Made by a program: the position numbers and the translations under genes. 12,519 bases of DNA from SOKG01 sp964449845 (GTDB taxonomy: Bacteria; Chloroflexota; Dehalococcoidia; SZUA-161), in the NCBI GenBank assembly GCA_964449845.1, contig CAYVES010000060.1:1-12519 (forward strand), in the 5' to 3' direction. Shown piece by piece: positions 1-7,520 of the stretch (positions are counted from its first letter, which is position 1; every line of letters begins with the position of its first letter). The notes under the pieces were generated by a model. It saw nothing but the letters and a program-made list of their open reading frames with translations. It did no database searches and was not told where the DNA came from.

Positions 1-418
1 CATAAGCTATCCCTGCCTCCTCGCCCTCGACGACTACTGAGGCAAGATAATTGTTCGTCTTAAGTTCGAGCAGGTTAGGCTCTGTCACAGTCCCCGGGGT
101 GACCACACGGACCACCTCGCGCTCCACTATGCCCTTCCCGGCTTTGGGTTCCCCTATCTGCTCGCAAATGGCCACTTTGTAGCCCTTGTTAATCAGCTTC
201 GCCAGATAGTTGTCCAGGGCATGGTAGGGAATCCCCGCCATGGGGTAGCGCTGCCCCTTGCCCATCTCCCTGGAGGTCAGCGTTATCTCCAGCTCGCTGG
301 AGACCAGCTTGGCGTCATCGTCGAATGTCTCGTAGAAATCGCCCAGGCGGAAGAAGACGATAGCCTGAGGATAGCTCCGCTTAATCTTGAGATACTGGCT
401 TCTTATAGGTGTCATCAT
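1..418 (-). CDS. mutS: DNA mismatch repair protein MutS, N-terminal fragment (3' part outside window)
   Basis: Translation of the minus strand from the ATG at 418-416 gives 139 residues, beginning MMTPIRSQYL, before the window edge. It is the mismatch-recognition domain I of MutS. The F-Y-E motif that wedges into the mismatch is present in RLGDFYETFDDDAK, followed by the conserved LTSREMGKG, PMAGIPYHAL and CEQIGEP stretches and by RVVTPGT near the end of the domain. MutS binds base mismatches and small loops and recruits MutL. The clamp, ATPase and dimerisation domains lie outside the window. An in-frame TAA occurs 8 codons upstream of the ATG, so the start must be here; the second ATG (415-413) is also possible. 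The ribosome binding site is weak (GAAGG). Identification is firm; only the 5' end is seen. Confidence 0.95.
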   Translation of the reverse strand, partial: MMTPIRSQYLKIKRSYPQAIVFFRLGDFYETFDDDAKLVSSELEITLTSREMGKGQRYPMAGIPYHALDNYLAKLINKGYKVAICEQIGEPKAGKGIVEREVVRVVTPGTVTEPNLLELKTNNYLASVVVEGEEAGIAY

Positions 419-718
419 GCCTTCGCTGCTGTTTTGGCTATTTTACTAGAACCGCTCCCTTAAGGAAAGGGTTAGTTAAGTTGGTGAGCGTTGATGGTTT
501 GAGCAGGTTTACAGTAAGGTAGGGCCAATCGCTATTGACATTGGTAGCGCACTATGGTAACATGTCGCGCAGGTGGCTCGTCCCCGAACCCCCCCACGCT
601 CCCACGCTGCGTTGGTGTCCCTACCTTTTGCTCTGCTTCCACAGAGAGGCAGACCTCCTTGGCAGGCATTGCTGCCCGCTTTAGGCCCTTTCTAAAACAC
701 ATAACCCTGGACGCAACA
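419..718. other. Divergent intergenic region between mutS and the first radical SAM gene
   Basis: About 300 bases without a convincing gene. It holds a good sigma-70-like promoter for the plus strand (535-563) and then a roughly 150-nt leader. Within the leader are two short hairpins: CTCTG at 631-635 pairing with CAGAG at 642-646, and GGCAG at 661-665 pairing with CTGCC at 672-676. A small inverted repeat, CCCTT/AAGGG, lies at 457-471 near mutS. I saw no cobalamin riboswitch signature or tRNA. The open frame from 554 to 718 that joins the radical SAM gene has no homologous look, with a proline/serine-rich composition, and is treated as leader. Confidence 0.6.
535..563 (+). promoter_or_regulatory. 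Predicted sigma-70-type promoter for the radical SAM tandem
   Basis: A perfect -35 hexamer TTGACA (535-540) is followed after 17 bases by TAACAT (558-563), which matches the -10 consensus at four of six positions. Transcription would start near 570, leaving a leader of about 150 nt before the ATG at 719. Inferred from consensus only. Confidence 0.5.
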
Positions 719-2023
719 ATGGCCAAAAGATTATTACTAATCAATCCAGTCCAAGAACCTATGGTAACTCTGGGTAGCGTCCCTATGCTGCACCTCTCGC
801 CGACAAGTTTAGCCTATTTAGCCGCTTTGACCCCCTCTGACTGGGACATAAGAATAATTGATGAGAATATCGAGCCTCTCACTTTTGAGGACGCCGATCT
901 GGTAGGTATAACTGCTATGACCAGCAATGCTCCCAGAGCCTATGATATATCTGAGCAGTACAGGCGGAAGGGCATTAAGACGGTGATGGGCGGTATTCAT
1001 GTCTCTATGTTATATGATGAAGCTATACGATTTGTTGATTCTGTTGTCATAGGTGAGGCGGAATCTGTTTGGCAAAGTCTACTCCATGATTTCGAAAGAA
1101 ATGAATTGAAACGGTTTTATAGAGGGGAGCGTATTTCTCTGGACAATCTAGTCAAACCCAGGAGGGATGTATATCCTGACAGATACAAAGTCGATTTTGT
1201 GCAAACAGCCAGAGGTTGCCCCAATGACTGTGAGTTTTGTTCCGTAACAACCTTCAATGGACGTACCTATAGACAAAGACCTGTAGAAGAAGTGCTGGAT
1301 GAACTAGAAGGCCTGAACTGCAGGTACTTCTTTTTCATCGATGATAATATTCTAGGCTACGGGAGAAAAGCAGAAGAAAGGGCAATTCAGTTGTTCCGAG
1401 GGATGAAAGAGAGAGCACTAGGCAAGCGATGGGCTTGTCAGGTAGGAATTGATTTTGCAAGTAGCCCACAGGTATTAGAGTCTGCCCAAAAAGCCGGTTG
1501 TGTCGTCGCATTCATCGGTTTCGAATCTGTGAATGAAGAAACGCTTCAAAGTATGCACAAAGTTAGGAATCTAAGAGTGGGTGTAAGAAGCTATAAAGAC
1601 GTAATCAGGAGAATACATGACCATGGCATCGGGGTACACGGGGCGCTTGTTTTCGGTGGTGATGGGGACAAGAAAGATGTTTTTCACAGAACAATAGAGT
1701 TTATCCTGGATTCAAAGATCGACTCAGCACAGCTTACGCTGTTGACTCCTCTTCCGGGAACAAGATTATACGGCAGATTGCAACAGGAAGGCAGATTGTT
1801 GCGTACCAGCTATCCTGACGATTGGAAGCACTATGATTTCACCGAGGCCGTATTCAGGCCCAAGCACATGACCCCTTATGAACTGGAAGAAGGTGTTGCC
1901 CAGGTTTATTTGCACACTACCTCAAGGTTAACATCACTGAAGAGAGCCCTTAATTCGCTTGTCCAAACAAAAAGCTTGCCCGTGTGTATTGTCGGTTATC
2001 TATGGAACCGCGGCTATGGTTCA
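719..2023 (+). CDS. B12-binding domain radical SAM protein, copy 1 (3' end lost in N gap)
   Basis: 435 residues are visible. Residues about 1-140 look like a cobalamin-binding Rossmann domain, with IIDENIEP, LVGITAMT, VMGGIHVSM and VIGEAE in the order typical of COG1032 proteins. The radical SAM core follows, with the cluster motif CxxxCxxC at C167, C171 and C174. The C-terminal part (PLPGTRLYGRLQQEGRLL, VFRPKHMTPYELEEG) resembles the DUF4070 region found in many such enzymes. Such proteins use SAM, a 4Fe-4S cluster and often cobalamin for radical methylations or rearrangements; the substrate is unknown. The start at 719 (MAKRLLLINP) is chosen because the core of the fold begins there, although the ribosome binding site is weak. 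The gene runs into the assembly gap just after the residues equivalent to RGLGA of copy 2, so probably 10-50 residues are missing. It is a tandem paralog of the next gene. Confidence 0.88.
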
Positions 2024-2513
2024 NNNNNNNNNNNNNNNNNNNNNNNNNNNNNNNNNNNNNNNNNNNNNNNNNNNNNNNNNNNNNNNNNNNNNNNNNNNNN
2101 NNNNNNNNNNNNNNNNNNNNNNNAGTGATGAAGCCAAGCTAAACGCAATAAGCGTACGTAATTTCACCTACGCACCCCCAGGTTTAGCATATTTGGCCGC
2201 AATGACCCCCTCTGATTGGGATGTGAAAATAATTGATGAGAATATTGAGCCGATAACCTTTGAGGAGGCTGACCTGGTAGGCATAACCGCTATGACCTGG
2301 AATGCTCCCAGAGCGTATGAGGTGTCTGAGCAGTACAGGCGAAAAGGCATCAAAACGGTGATGGGCGGCATTCATGCCTCTATGATGCATGATGAAGCCA
2401 TACAGTTTGTTGATTGTGTCGTGATAGGTGAGGCTGAATCTGTTTGGCAAGGTTTGCTCCATGATTTCGAAAGAAATGAATTGAAACGGTTCTATAGAGG
2501 GGAGCGTATTTCT
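1082..2513 (+). repeat. Near-identical blocks shared by the two radical SAM copies
   Basis: Bases 1082-1138 in copy 1 and 2457-2513 in copy 2 (57 nt) differ at a single position. A second pair, 1601-1641 and 2979-3019 (41 nt), also differs at one position. Elsewhere the copies differ frequently, often at third codon positions. The coordinates given span the first pair only. Confidence 0.85.
2024..2123. other. Assembly gap of exactly 100 N
   Basis: Exactly 100 undetermined bases. The length looks like a conventional scaffolding placeholder rather than a measured distance. It must contain the C-terminus of copy 1, any intergenic sequence, and the start codon plus roughly ten or more residues of copy 2. 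By comparison of the two paralogs that would take at least about as much as the N run, and probably more. The flanking frames differ (copy 1 in frame 2, copy 2 in frame 3), so the two halves do not join as a single protein at this nominal length. Confidence 0.97.
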
Positions 2514-3554
2514 TTAGAGAATCTTGCCAGACCCAGAAATGACCTCTATTCCGATAGATATAGAGTTAAAGCTTCTGTGCAAACAGCTAGAGGTTGCGCT
2601 ATGGATTGTGAGTTTTGCTCTGTAACCACTTTTCACGGTCGAACGTATAGACAAAGACCTGTGGAAGAGGTGCTGGATGAAATAGAAGCCCTGAATTGCA
2701 AGGAGTTCTTTTTTTCAGATGATAACATCTTAAATTACGGGAAAAAGGCCGAGGAAAGGGCAATTCAATTGTTCCGAGGGATGAAAGAGAGAGGATTAAA
2801 TCGAAGATGGGCTTCTCAAGTGGGGATCGATTTTGCCAGTAATCCGGAAGTATTGAAGTGGGCCAAAAAATCAGGTTGTCTGGCGGTACACATCGGTTTC
2901 GAATCTGTAGTTGAAGAAACACTTGAAGGTATGCACAAAGTTAGAAACTTAAAGGTGGGCGTAAGCAGCTACAAAGAGGTAATCAAGAGAATACATGACC
3001 ATGGCATCGGGGTACACGGTGCTTTTATTCTCGGTAGTGATGGGGACAGGAAAGACGTGTTTCAGAGAACGATAGAATTCATCCTGGACTCGAAGATCGA
3101 TTCAGCGTCATTTACAATCTTGACTCCCCTTCCAGGGACAAGATTGTACGATAGATTTAGATCTGAAGGAAGGTTATTGCGTACCAATTATCCAGATGAT
3201 TGGAAGCATTATGATTTCGAGGAGCCGGTATTCAGGCCTAAACATATGACCCCTGATGAATTGGGAGAAGGCACTTACCAGGTTTACCAACACACTACCT
3301 CAACGGTTACCTCACTAAAAAGAGCTTTCAATTCGCTTATCCAAACCAGAAGTCTGCCTTTGACTGCCGCCGCCTACTCATTGAATCGCGGACTTGGCGC
3401 ACTTGCGAGGAGCAAATATCGATATGTGAAAAAGGCATGGCCTTCTGGGGTCAACGATTCTTCCCCGCCCTACCCCGCCATGGATGGAGAGAGCGGCGAG
3501 GCGGAATCTACCAAAGGCAGCCAGGAGTCTCCAACGCCGTCAGCAAAAACTTGA
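2124..3554 (+). CDS. B12-binding domain radical SAM protein, copy 2 (5' end lost in N gap)
   Basis: 476 residues are visible before TGA at 3552-3554. The protein is collinear with copy 1 from LAYLAA onward and very similar throughout. It has the same cobalamin-domain pattern (IIDENIEPI, VMGGIHASM) and a CxxxCxxC cluster motif in ARGCAMDCEFCSV, with cysteines at about visible residues 158, 162 and 165. The DUF4070-like tail is also present (PLPGTRLYDRFRSEGRLL, VFRPKHMTPDELGEG). Alignment with copy 1 suggests only about ten N-terminal residues plus the start codon are hidden in the gap. After the conserved part there is a hydrophilic, Ser/Pro/Glu-rich tail of about 40 residues ending in SPTPSAKT, which looks disordered. 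The pair probably forms one transcription unit; whether the two act on the same substrate is unknown. The next gene (acr3) converges, 28 bases away. Confidence 0.88.
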   Translation, partial: SDEAKLNAISVRNFTYAPPGLAYLAAMTPSDWDVKIIDENIEPITFEEADLVGITAMTWNAPRAYEVSEQYRRKGIKTVMGGIHASMMHDEAIQFVDCVVIGEAESVWQGLLHDFERNELKRFYRGERISLENLARPRNDLYSDRYRVKASVQTARGCAMDCEFCSVTTFHGRTYRQRPVEEVLDEIEALNCKEFFFSDDNILNYGKKAEERAIQLFRGMKERGLNRRWASQVGIDFASNPEVLKWAKKSGCLAVHIGFESVVEETLEGMHKVRNLKVGVSSYKEVIKRIHDHGIGVHGAFILGSDGDRKDVFQRTIEFILDSKIDSASFTILTPLPGTRLYDRFRSEGRLLRTNYPDDWKHYDFEEPVFRPKHMTPDELGEGTYQVYQHTTSTVTSLKRAFNSLIQTRSLPLTAAAYSLNRGLGALARSKYRYVKKAWPSGVNDSSPPYPAMDGESGEAESTKGSQESPTPSAKT

Positions 3555-3582
3555 CAGGTTTCGGGAGCAAGTAGAAATCCGC

Positions 3583-4653
3583 TCACGCACTTGACTCTAC
3601 TGCGAAATACCTCCTGCGAAAGTACAGAGCCACGTTTACCAGGCTGATCAGCACCGGCACCTCCACCAAAGGCCCGACTACCGCAGCGAAGGCCTGCCCG
3701 GAGCCGATGCCAAACACCGCTACTGCTACGGCTATGGCCAGCTCGAAGTTATTGCTGGCAGCGGTGAAAGCGATGGTGGTTGTCTTGGGGTAGTCGGCCC
3801 CGATCTTTTTCCCCATGTAAAATGAGATGAAGAACATGAGCACGAAGTAGATCAGCAGAGGAATGGCGATGCGAATCACATCCAGCGGCAGTTCGACGAT
3901 GACTTCTCCCTTGAGTGAGAACATCACCACAATGGTGAAGAGAAGAGCGATGAGTGTGACAGGACTGATCCTGGGGATGAACTTGCCCTCGTACCATTCT
4001 CGACCCTTGGCCTTGATGAGTGTAAAGCGCGTGATCATGCCCCCGAAGAAAGGTATGCCCAGGTAGATGAACACACTCTGGGCTATCTGGGCCATAGTTA
4101 TGTCCACCGCTGAACCTTCCAGACCGAACCATCCCGGCAGCACCGTTATGAAGAGGTAGGCATATACGGAGTAGAAGAGTATCTGGAATATAGAGTTGAA
4201 GGCTACCAAGCCGGCGGCATACTCCGTGTCTCCCTTGGCCAGCTCATTCCACACGATGACCATGGCGATGCAGCGGGCTAGGCCGATCATAATCAGTCCA
4301 ACCATGTAATCGGGATACGCGCGCAGGAAGATGATAGCGAGGAAGAACATGAGCACCGGGCCGATGAGCCAGTTCTGCACCAGGGAAAGCCCCAGCACCC
4401 GCCAGTTGCGGAACACCTTGCCTAGCTCCTCGTATCTCACCTTGGCCAGAGGTGGGTACATCATCAGTATGAGCCCGATAGCTATGGGGATAGAAGTCGT
4501 GCCCACCTGAAAGCGGTCGATGAAATCGGCCGTACCCGGGACGAAGTATCCCAGCCCCACCCCGAAGGCCATTGCCAGGAATATCCAGAGCGTGAGGAAA
4601 CGGTCCAATAGTGGCAGTCGCCGGACCACAGCACTCGGCTCTGAGTTGCTCAT
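3583..4653 (-). CDS. acr3: Arsenite efflux transporter Acr3
   Basis: 356 residues, the usual length for Acr3 of the bile/arsenite/riboflavin transporter (BART) superfamily. The protein is strongly hydrophobic with about ten predicted membrane helices, starting near residue 20 (FLTLWIFLAMAFGVGLGYF). The two residues known to be essential in characterised Acr3 pumps are visible: a cysteine in GLARCIAMVIVW (C128) and a glutamate in ASNNFELAIA (E304). It exports As(III) from the cytoplasm, driven by the proton gradient. The ATG at 4653 follows GGAAGGAAC in the 64-nt space after arsR, which also holds a probable ArsR operator. No arsenate reductase (arsC) or arsenic methylase is in the window, so on this evidence the unit handles arsenite only. 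The gene ends 28 bases from the convergent radical SAM gene, with no obvious terminator between them. Confidence 0.95.
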   Translation of the reverse strand: MSNSEPSAVVRRLPLLDRFLTLWIFLAMAFGVGLGYFVPGTADFIDRFQVGTTSIPIAIGLILMMYPPLAKVRYEELGKVFRNWRVLGLSLVQNWLIGPVLMFFLAIIFLRAYPDYMVGLIMIGLARCIAMVIVWNELAKGDTEYAAGLVAFNSIFQILFYSVYAYLFITVLPGWFGLEGSAVDITMAQIAQSVFIYLGIPFFGGMITRFTLIKAKGREWYEGKFIPRISPVTLIALLFTIVVMFSLKGEVIVELPLDVIRIAIPLLIYFVLMFFISFYMGKKIGADYPKTTTIAFTAASNNFELAIAVAVAVFGIGSGQAFAAVVGPLVEVPVLISLVNVALYFRRRYFAVESSA

Positions 4654-4675
4654 ACTCTCAAGGTTCCTTCCCTAA

Positions 4676-4691
4676 ATGCGCACCAACGCAT
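4676..4691. promoter_or_regulatory. Probable second ArsR operator, between arsR and acr3
   Basis: Inverted repeat ATGCG-CACCAA-CGCAT, with perfect 5-bp arms around a 6-bp spacer, in the 64-nt gap upstream of acr3. The same core with the same spacing occurs upstream of arsR (5132-5153). Aligned from ATGCGCA, 15 of 19 bases agree. It may allow ArsR to control acr3 separately or to block readthrough. Confidence 0.55.
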
Positions 4692-4717
4692 CTACCGCGC
4701 GCAAAAAAAGAGAAGCG

Positions 4718-5086
4718 CTATTTAGTCACCTGCACAGCGCCCCTGCCACAGCCGGGGCCAACACGCTCGGCTTTCTTGAGCCGCTCCCTGTCCAGAGCCA
4801 CCGCCTCATTGCCCTCCAGCCCTTTCCTCACAGCCTCGACCATATCGGAGAAGTGCTCTTTGATCCCCTCGCGATCTATCGAGTACAGCGACCACAAGCC
4901 ATCCTTCCTCAGCTTGAGAAAACCAGCGTCGTACAACGCACTCAGGTTGCGCGAAGCCCTGGTCTGGGAGATATCCAGCGCCTGCATCACCTCGCAGACA
5001 CAGCACTGCCTCTGCAGAAGCAGGTTCAGAATCCTCAGCCTGGTCTCGTCCGATAGTGCCTTGAACGCCTTAGCCAATTCGCGCAT
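4718..5086 (-). CDS. arsR: ArsR-family arsenic-responsive repressor
   Basis: 122 residues with the winged helix-turn-helix of the ArsR/SmtB family: KAFKALSDETRLRILNLL at the start, the recognition helix in ISQTRASRNLSALYDAGFL (residues about 39-57) and the wing KDGLWSLYSI. The sequence QCCVCEV (C28, C29, C31) sits where classical ArsR carries its ELCVCDL metal-binding motif, so As(III) binding there would release DNA. A further cysteine lies near the C-terminus (C113 in GPGCGRG). The start at 5086 is preferred because GGAGGGG lies 9-15 bases upstream and the protein then begins at the usual family position. A GTG at 5119 would add 11 residues but has no ribosome binding site. It probably represses itself and acr3 through the two inverted repeats at 5132-5153 and 4676-4691. 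Confidence 0.93.
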   Translation of the reverse strand: MRELAKAFKALSDETRLRILNLLLQRQCCVCEVMQALDISQTRASRNLSALYDAGFLKLRKDGLWSLYSIDREGIKEHFSDMVEAVRKGLEGNEAVALDRERLKKAERVGPGCGRGAVQVTK

Positions 5087-5129
5087 AGTCAAGTTCCCCT
5101 CCAAGCTAATGCACGTCACCGCACTGGAT

Positions 5130-5181
5130 ATTATATGCGCATCTACGCTTATACCTTATCATGAGACAGAGTCTGTGTCAA
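5130..5181 (-). promoter_or_regulatory. Predicted arsR-acr3 promoter region
   Basis: Read on the minus strand, TTGACA (5181-5176) is followed after 17 bases by TAAGGT (5158-5153), a weak -10. A perfect TATAAT lies further on at 5135-5130 but has no good -35 at standard spacing. Either could be used; both abut or overlap the operator. Consensus-based only. Confidence 0.4.
5132..5153. promoter_or_regulatory. Probable ArsR operator upstream of arsR
   Basis: Inverted repeat TATATGCG-CATCTA-CGCTTATA: 8-bp arms with one mismatch and a 6-bp spacer. It overlaps the TATAAT that reads on the minus strand at 5135-5130, so binding would mask a -10 element. The core is repeated upstream of acr3. Confidence 0.65.
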
Positions 5182-5185
5182 GCAG

Positions 5186-6580
5186 TCACTCACCCCTGAG
5201 ATAGGCGTCGATAGAGGCGGCAGCCGTCTTGGCGGCGCCCATGGCGCTGATCACCGTGGCGGCGCCGGTAACTACGTCTCCGCCGGCCCAAACACCGGGC
5301 TTGGTGGTCTTGCCCGTTTCCTCATCGGCAACAACTGTGCCTCTCTTGGTGGTCTCCAGACCTGTGGTAGTAGTCGGCACCAGGGGGTTGGGCGTGGTGC
5401 CCAAAGCTACGACCACGGTGTCGACCTCCATGATGAACTCGCTGCCCTCCTTGGTGACAGGGCGGCGGCGACCGCTTTCATCGGGCTCACCAAGCTCCAT
5501 CTCAACACATTCCATAGCGGTGACCCAGCCCTGGTCATTACCCAGGAACCTCACCGGGTTGGTGAGTAGCTTGAAGATGACGCCCTCCTCCTCGGCGTTC
5601 TCGAGCTCCTCCAACCGTGCCGGCATCTCGGCTCGGGAGCGCCGATATACAATGTAGACCTCACCAGCGCCGAGCCTCAAGGCGCACCTGGCGGCGTCCA
5701 TGGCCACGTTTCCGGCACCGATCACGGCAACCCTCTTGCCTGCCTTGATCGGAGTGTCGTACTCGGGGAAGAGGTAAGCCTTCATCAAATTGGTTCGGGT
5801 CAGAAATTCATTGGCGGAGTAGATCCCGTTGTAGTTCTCGCCGGGAATACCTAGGAACATGGGCAATCCTGCCCCGGTACCCAGAAAGACTGCGTCGTAA
5901 CCCTCCTCCAGAAGCTCATCAACCGTGGATATCTTGCCCATTACCGAGTCCAGCTTGATCTCCACTCCCAGGGACTTCACATAGTCCACCTCAGCCTGGA
6001 CCATGTTCTTGGGCATCCTGAACTCAGGGATGCCATACATCAATACTCCACCGGCGACATGCAGCGCCTCAAATATGGTAACGCTGTGCCCCCGCTTTGC
6101 CAGGTCGGCGGCTGCGGTGAGCCCGGCAGGCCCCGAGCCGACTACAGCTACCCTCTTGCCCGTTGCCGGGGCGACCTCGGGATTGGAGTCGGTTTGATGG
6201 ATAAGTTCCCAGTCGGCAACATAGCGCTCCAAGCGGCCGATTGCTATCGGGGCGCCCTTCTTGGCCAGGGAACATGTCTCCTCGCACTGCGTTTCCTGGG
6301 GACAAACTCGACCGCAGATGCCAGGCAGGGCGTTTTTGCTCTTGAGCACCCTTACAGCCTCGGGCATGTTGCCTTCCCGCACTGCCAAAATGAATTCCGG
6401 GATGTCCACCCCCACGGGGCAACCCTCAACGCAGGAACGCCTCTTACACTGAATGCAGCGGTTGGCCTCAGCCAGTGCGTGCTCCTCTGTGTATCCCAGC
6501 GCTACCTCGTTGAAATTCTTAGCTCGTGCCTTGGGCTTCTGCTTGGGCATAGACACCCTGTTTAGGTCCAGTTTCGCCAT
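5186..6580 (-). CDS. nfnB: NfnB-like large subunit of NADH-dependent ferredoxin:NADP+ oxidoreductase (GltA/glutamate synthase small-subunit family)
   Basis: 464 residues. The N-terminal ferredoxin-like domain carries two 4Fe-4S cysteine sets: C42, C45, C50, C54 (CIQCKRRSCVEGC) and C89, C93, C99, C103 (CGRVCPQETQCEETC). An FAD-binding motif follows (VVGSGPAG, residues 146-153), then a pyridine-nucleotide motif (VIGAGNVAMDAAR, about 286-298) and the C-terminal FAD-contact motif WAGGDVVTGAATV. Sequences of this family are often labelled glutamate synthase beta subunit. Because the gene directly follows an NfnA/SudB-type gene and no large glutamate synthase subunit is in the window, an NfnAB-type electron-bifurcating transhydrogenase is the better reading. 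Its start at 6580 is preceded by AGGAGGT, which overlaps the last codons and stop of nfnA; six bases separate the genes, suggesting translational coupling. A sulfide dehydrogenase (SudAB) role is possible. Confidence 0.88.
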   Translation of the reverse strand: MAKLDLNRVSMPKQKPKARAKNFNEVALGYTEEHALAEANRCIQCKRRSCVEGCPVGVDIPEFILAVREGNMPEAVRVLKSKNALPGICGRVCPQETQCEETCSLAKKGAPIAIGRLERYVADWELIHQTDSNPEVAPATGKRVAVVGSGPAGLTAAADLAKRGHSVTIFEALHVAGGVLMYGIPEFRMPKNMVQAEVDYVKSLGVEIKLDSVMGKISTVDELLEEGYDAVFLGTGAGLPMFLGIPGENYNGIYSANEFLTRTNLMKAYLFPEYDTPIKAGKRVAVIGAGNVAMDAARCALRLGAGEVYIVYRRSRAEMPARLEELENAEEEGVIFKLLTNPVRFLGNDQGWVTAMECVEMELGEPDESGRRRPVTKEGSEFIMEVDTVVVALGTTPNPLVPTTTTGLETTKRGTVVADEETGKTTKPGVWAGGDVVTGAATVISAMGAAKTAAASIDAYLRGE

Positions 6581-6586
6581 AGGTTC

Positions 6587-7423
6587 TTACCTCCTGCTCC
6601 GGCTTTGCTGCCACAGCTCCAGAGATCGCTTCTCCTCGTCGAGATAGATGCGCTGTCGGGCCATAAGCTCGTCCCAATTAACCTGGTGGCCATCGAAATC
6701 AGGGCCATCGACACAGGTGAACTTGGTGACGCCGCCGATTGATACACGGCAGACGCCACACATACCCGTGCCATCGACCATGATCGGGTTGAGGCTGACA
6801 ATGGTCTTCACTCCGAACGGCTCGGTGGTCAGCGAGCTGAACTTCATCATAACGGTGGGACCGATAGCCACTACAAGATCGATCTTCTCATCTCCCTCAA
6901 GAAGCTCCTTTAAAGGGATGGTAACCACCCCTTTGCGTCCGTATGAGCCATCGTCGGTGGTCACTATCAGCTCATCGCTGACGTTGTGCAGTCGATCTTC
7001 CCAGAACACCAGGTCTTTGTTGCGAAAGCCCATTATCGAGATAACCTTGTTTCCTGCTGCTCTCATTGCCCGCGCAATGGGAACGATGGTGGCGATGGCG
7101 AAGCCCCCGGCGACGCAGACCACTGTGCCAAACTTCTCGATGTGGGTAGGCAAGCCGAGGGGGCCAGCGAAACTAGCAACCGATTCGCCGGCCTTCACCG
7201 TCGCCAACTTGCGAGTCGTCTTGCCCACCTCCATAAAGACAACGGTAACCGTGCCTTTTTCCCGATTCCAATCAGCTATGGTCAGCGGGATGCGTTCCCC
7301 TTTTTCATCTACCCTGATCACAATGAACTGCCCCGCCTGCGCTTTTCTGGCAACCTCCGGGGCAGCGATCTCGAATAGATGGATGTCGGGGGTAAGGTCT
7401 TCCCTCGCTATGATTTGGTACAT
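6587..7423 (-). CDS. nfnA: NfnA-like small subunit (sulfide/dihydroorotate dehydrogenase-type FAD/NAD-binding protein)
   Basis: 278 residues with the ferredoxin-NADP reductase fold of the PyrK/SudB/NfnA group. An FAD-binding barrel contains RIPLTIAD (about 44-51). The NAD-binding domain has VAGGFAIATIVPIARA (about 104-119), and the C-terminal 2Fe-2S loop VDGTGMCGVCRVSIGG has C222 and C225, with C237 in FTCVDGPDFDGH. D217 is at the position reported in structures of NfnA to serve as a fourth ligand; that assignment is from memory. In NfnAB this subunit binds NAD(H) while NfnB binds NADP(H) and ferredoxin. The start at 7423 (MYQIIAREDL) is preceded by GGGAGGG at good spacing; the longer frame from 7450 has no such site. 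It is the first gene of an nfnA-nfnB operon transcribed away from the thiolase cassette. Confidence 0.88.
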   Translation of the reverse strand: MYQIIAREDLTPDIHLFEIAAPEVARKAQAGQFIVIRVDEKGERIPLTIADWNREKGTVTVVFMEVGKTTRKLATVKAGESVASFAGPLGLPTHIEKFGTVVCVAGGFAIATIVPIARAMRAAGNKVISIMGFRNKDLVFWEDRLHNVSDELIVTTDDGSYGRKGVVTIPLKELLEGDEKIDLVVAIGPTVMMKFSSLTTEPFGVKTIVSLNPIMVDGTGMCGVCRVSIGGVTKFTCVDGPDFDGHQVNWDELMARQRIYLDEEKRSLELWQQSRSRR

Positions 7424-7461
7424 GTTCCCTCCCTGTTTCACTACAAACACCAGGCGGATAA

Positions 7462-7477
7462 GCCCTCAGCAGAGGGC
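7462..7477. repeat. Short perfect hairpin in the nfnA leader
   Basis: GCCCTC (7462-7467) and GAGGGC (7472-7477) pair around the 4-base loop AGCA. It lies in the predicted 5' leader of nfnA, about 40 bases upstream of its start. It could be an RNA hairpin; no role is evident. Confidence 0.5.
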
Positions 7478-7520
7478 CTCTCCACCTTCACTGAGCACAC
7501 CTTTAGCTTTCCAACGCATT

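Noticed and set aside
554..718. 55-residue in-frame extension upstream of radical SAM copy 1
   Set aside because: It overlaps the predicted -10 region, has a Pro/Ser/Arg-rich composition unlike the family, and the recognisable fold begins at the ATG at 719.
541..718. tRNA or cobalamin riboswitch in the leader of the radical SAM genes
   Set aside because: I could not find a cloverleaf with a T-loop or the conserved B12-box; only two short hairpins are seen.
1959..2128. Open frame running through the N gap into radical SAM copy 2
   Set aside because: The codons before the gap are out of frame with copy 1 and the middle is undetermined sequence. The real start of copy 2 is hidden in the gap.
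719..3554. One long fused double radical SAM protein
   Set aside because: The two copies are in different frames at the nominal gap length, and each has its own complete domain set. Tandem genes are simpler.
5087..5119. GTG start adding 11 residues to ArsR
   Set aside because: It has no ribosome binding site, whereas the ATG at 5086 has GGAGGGG and matches the family N-terminus.
5186..6580. Glutamate synthase small subunit acting in ammonium assimilation
   Set aside because: The family matches, but no large glutamate synthase subunit is present and an NfnA-type gene directly precedes it, favouring NfnB.
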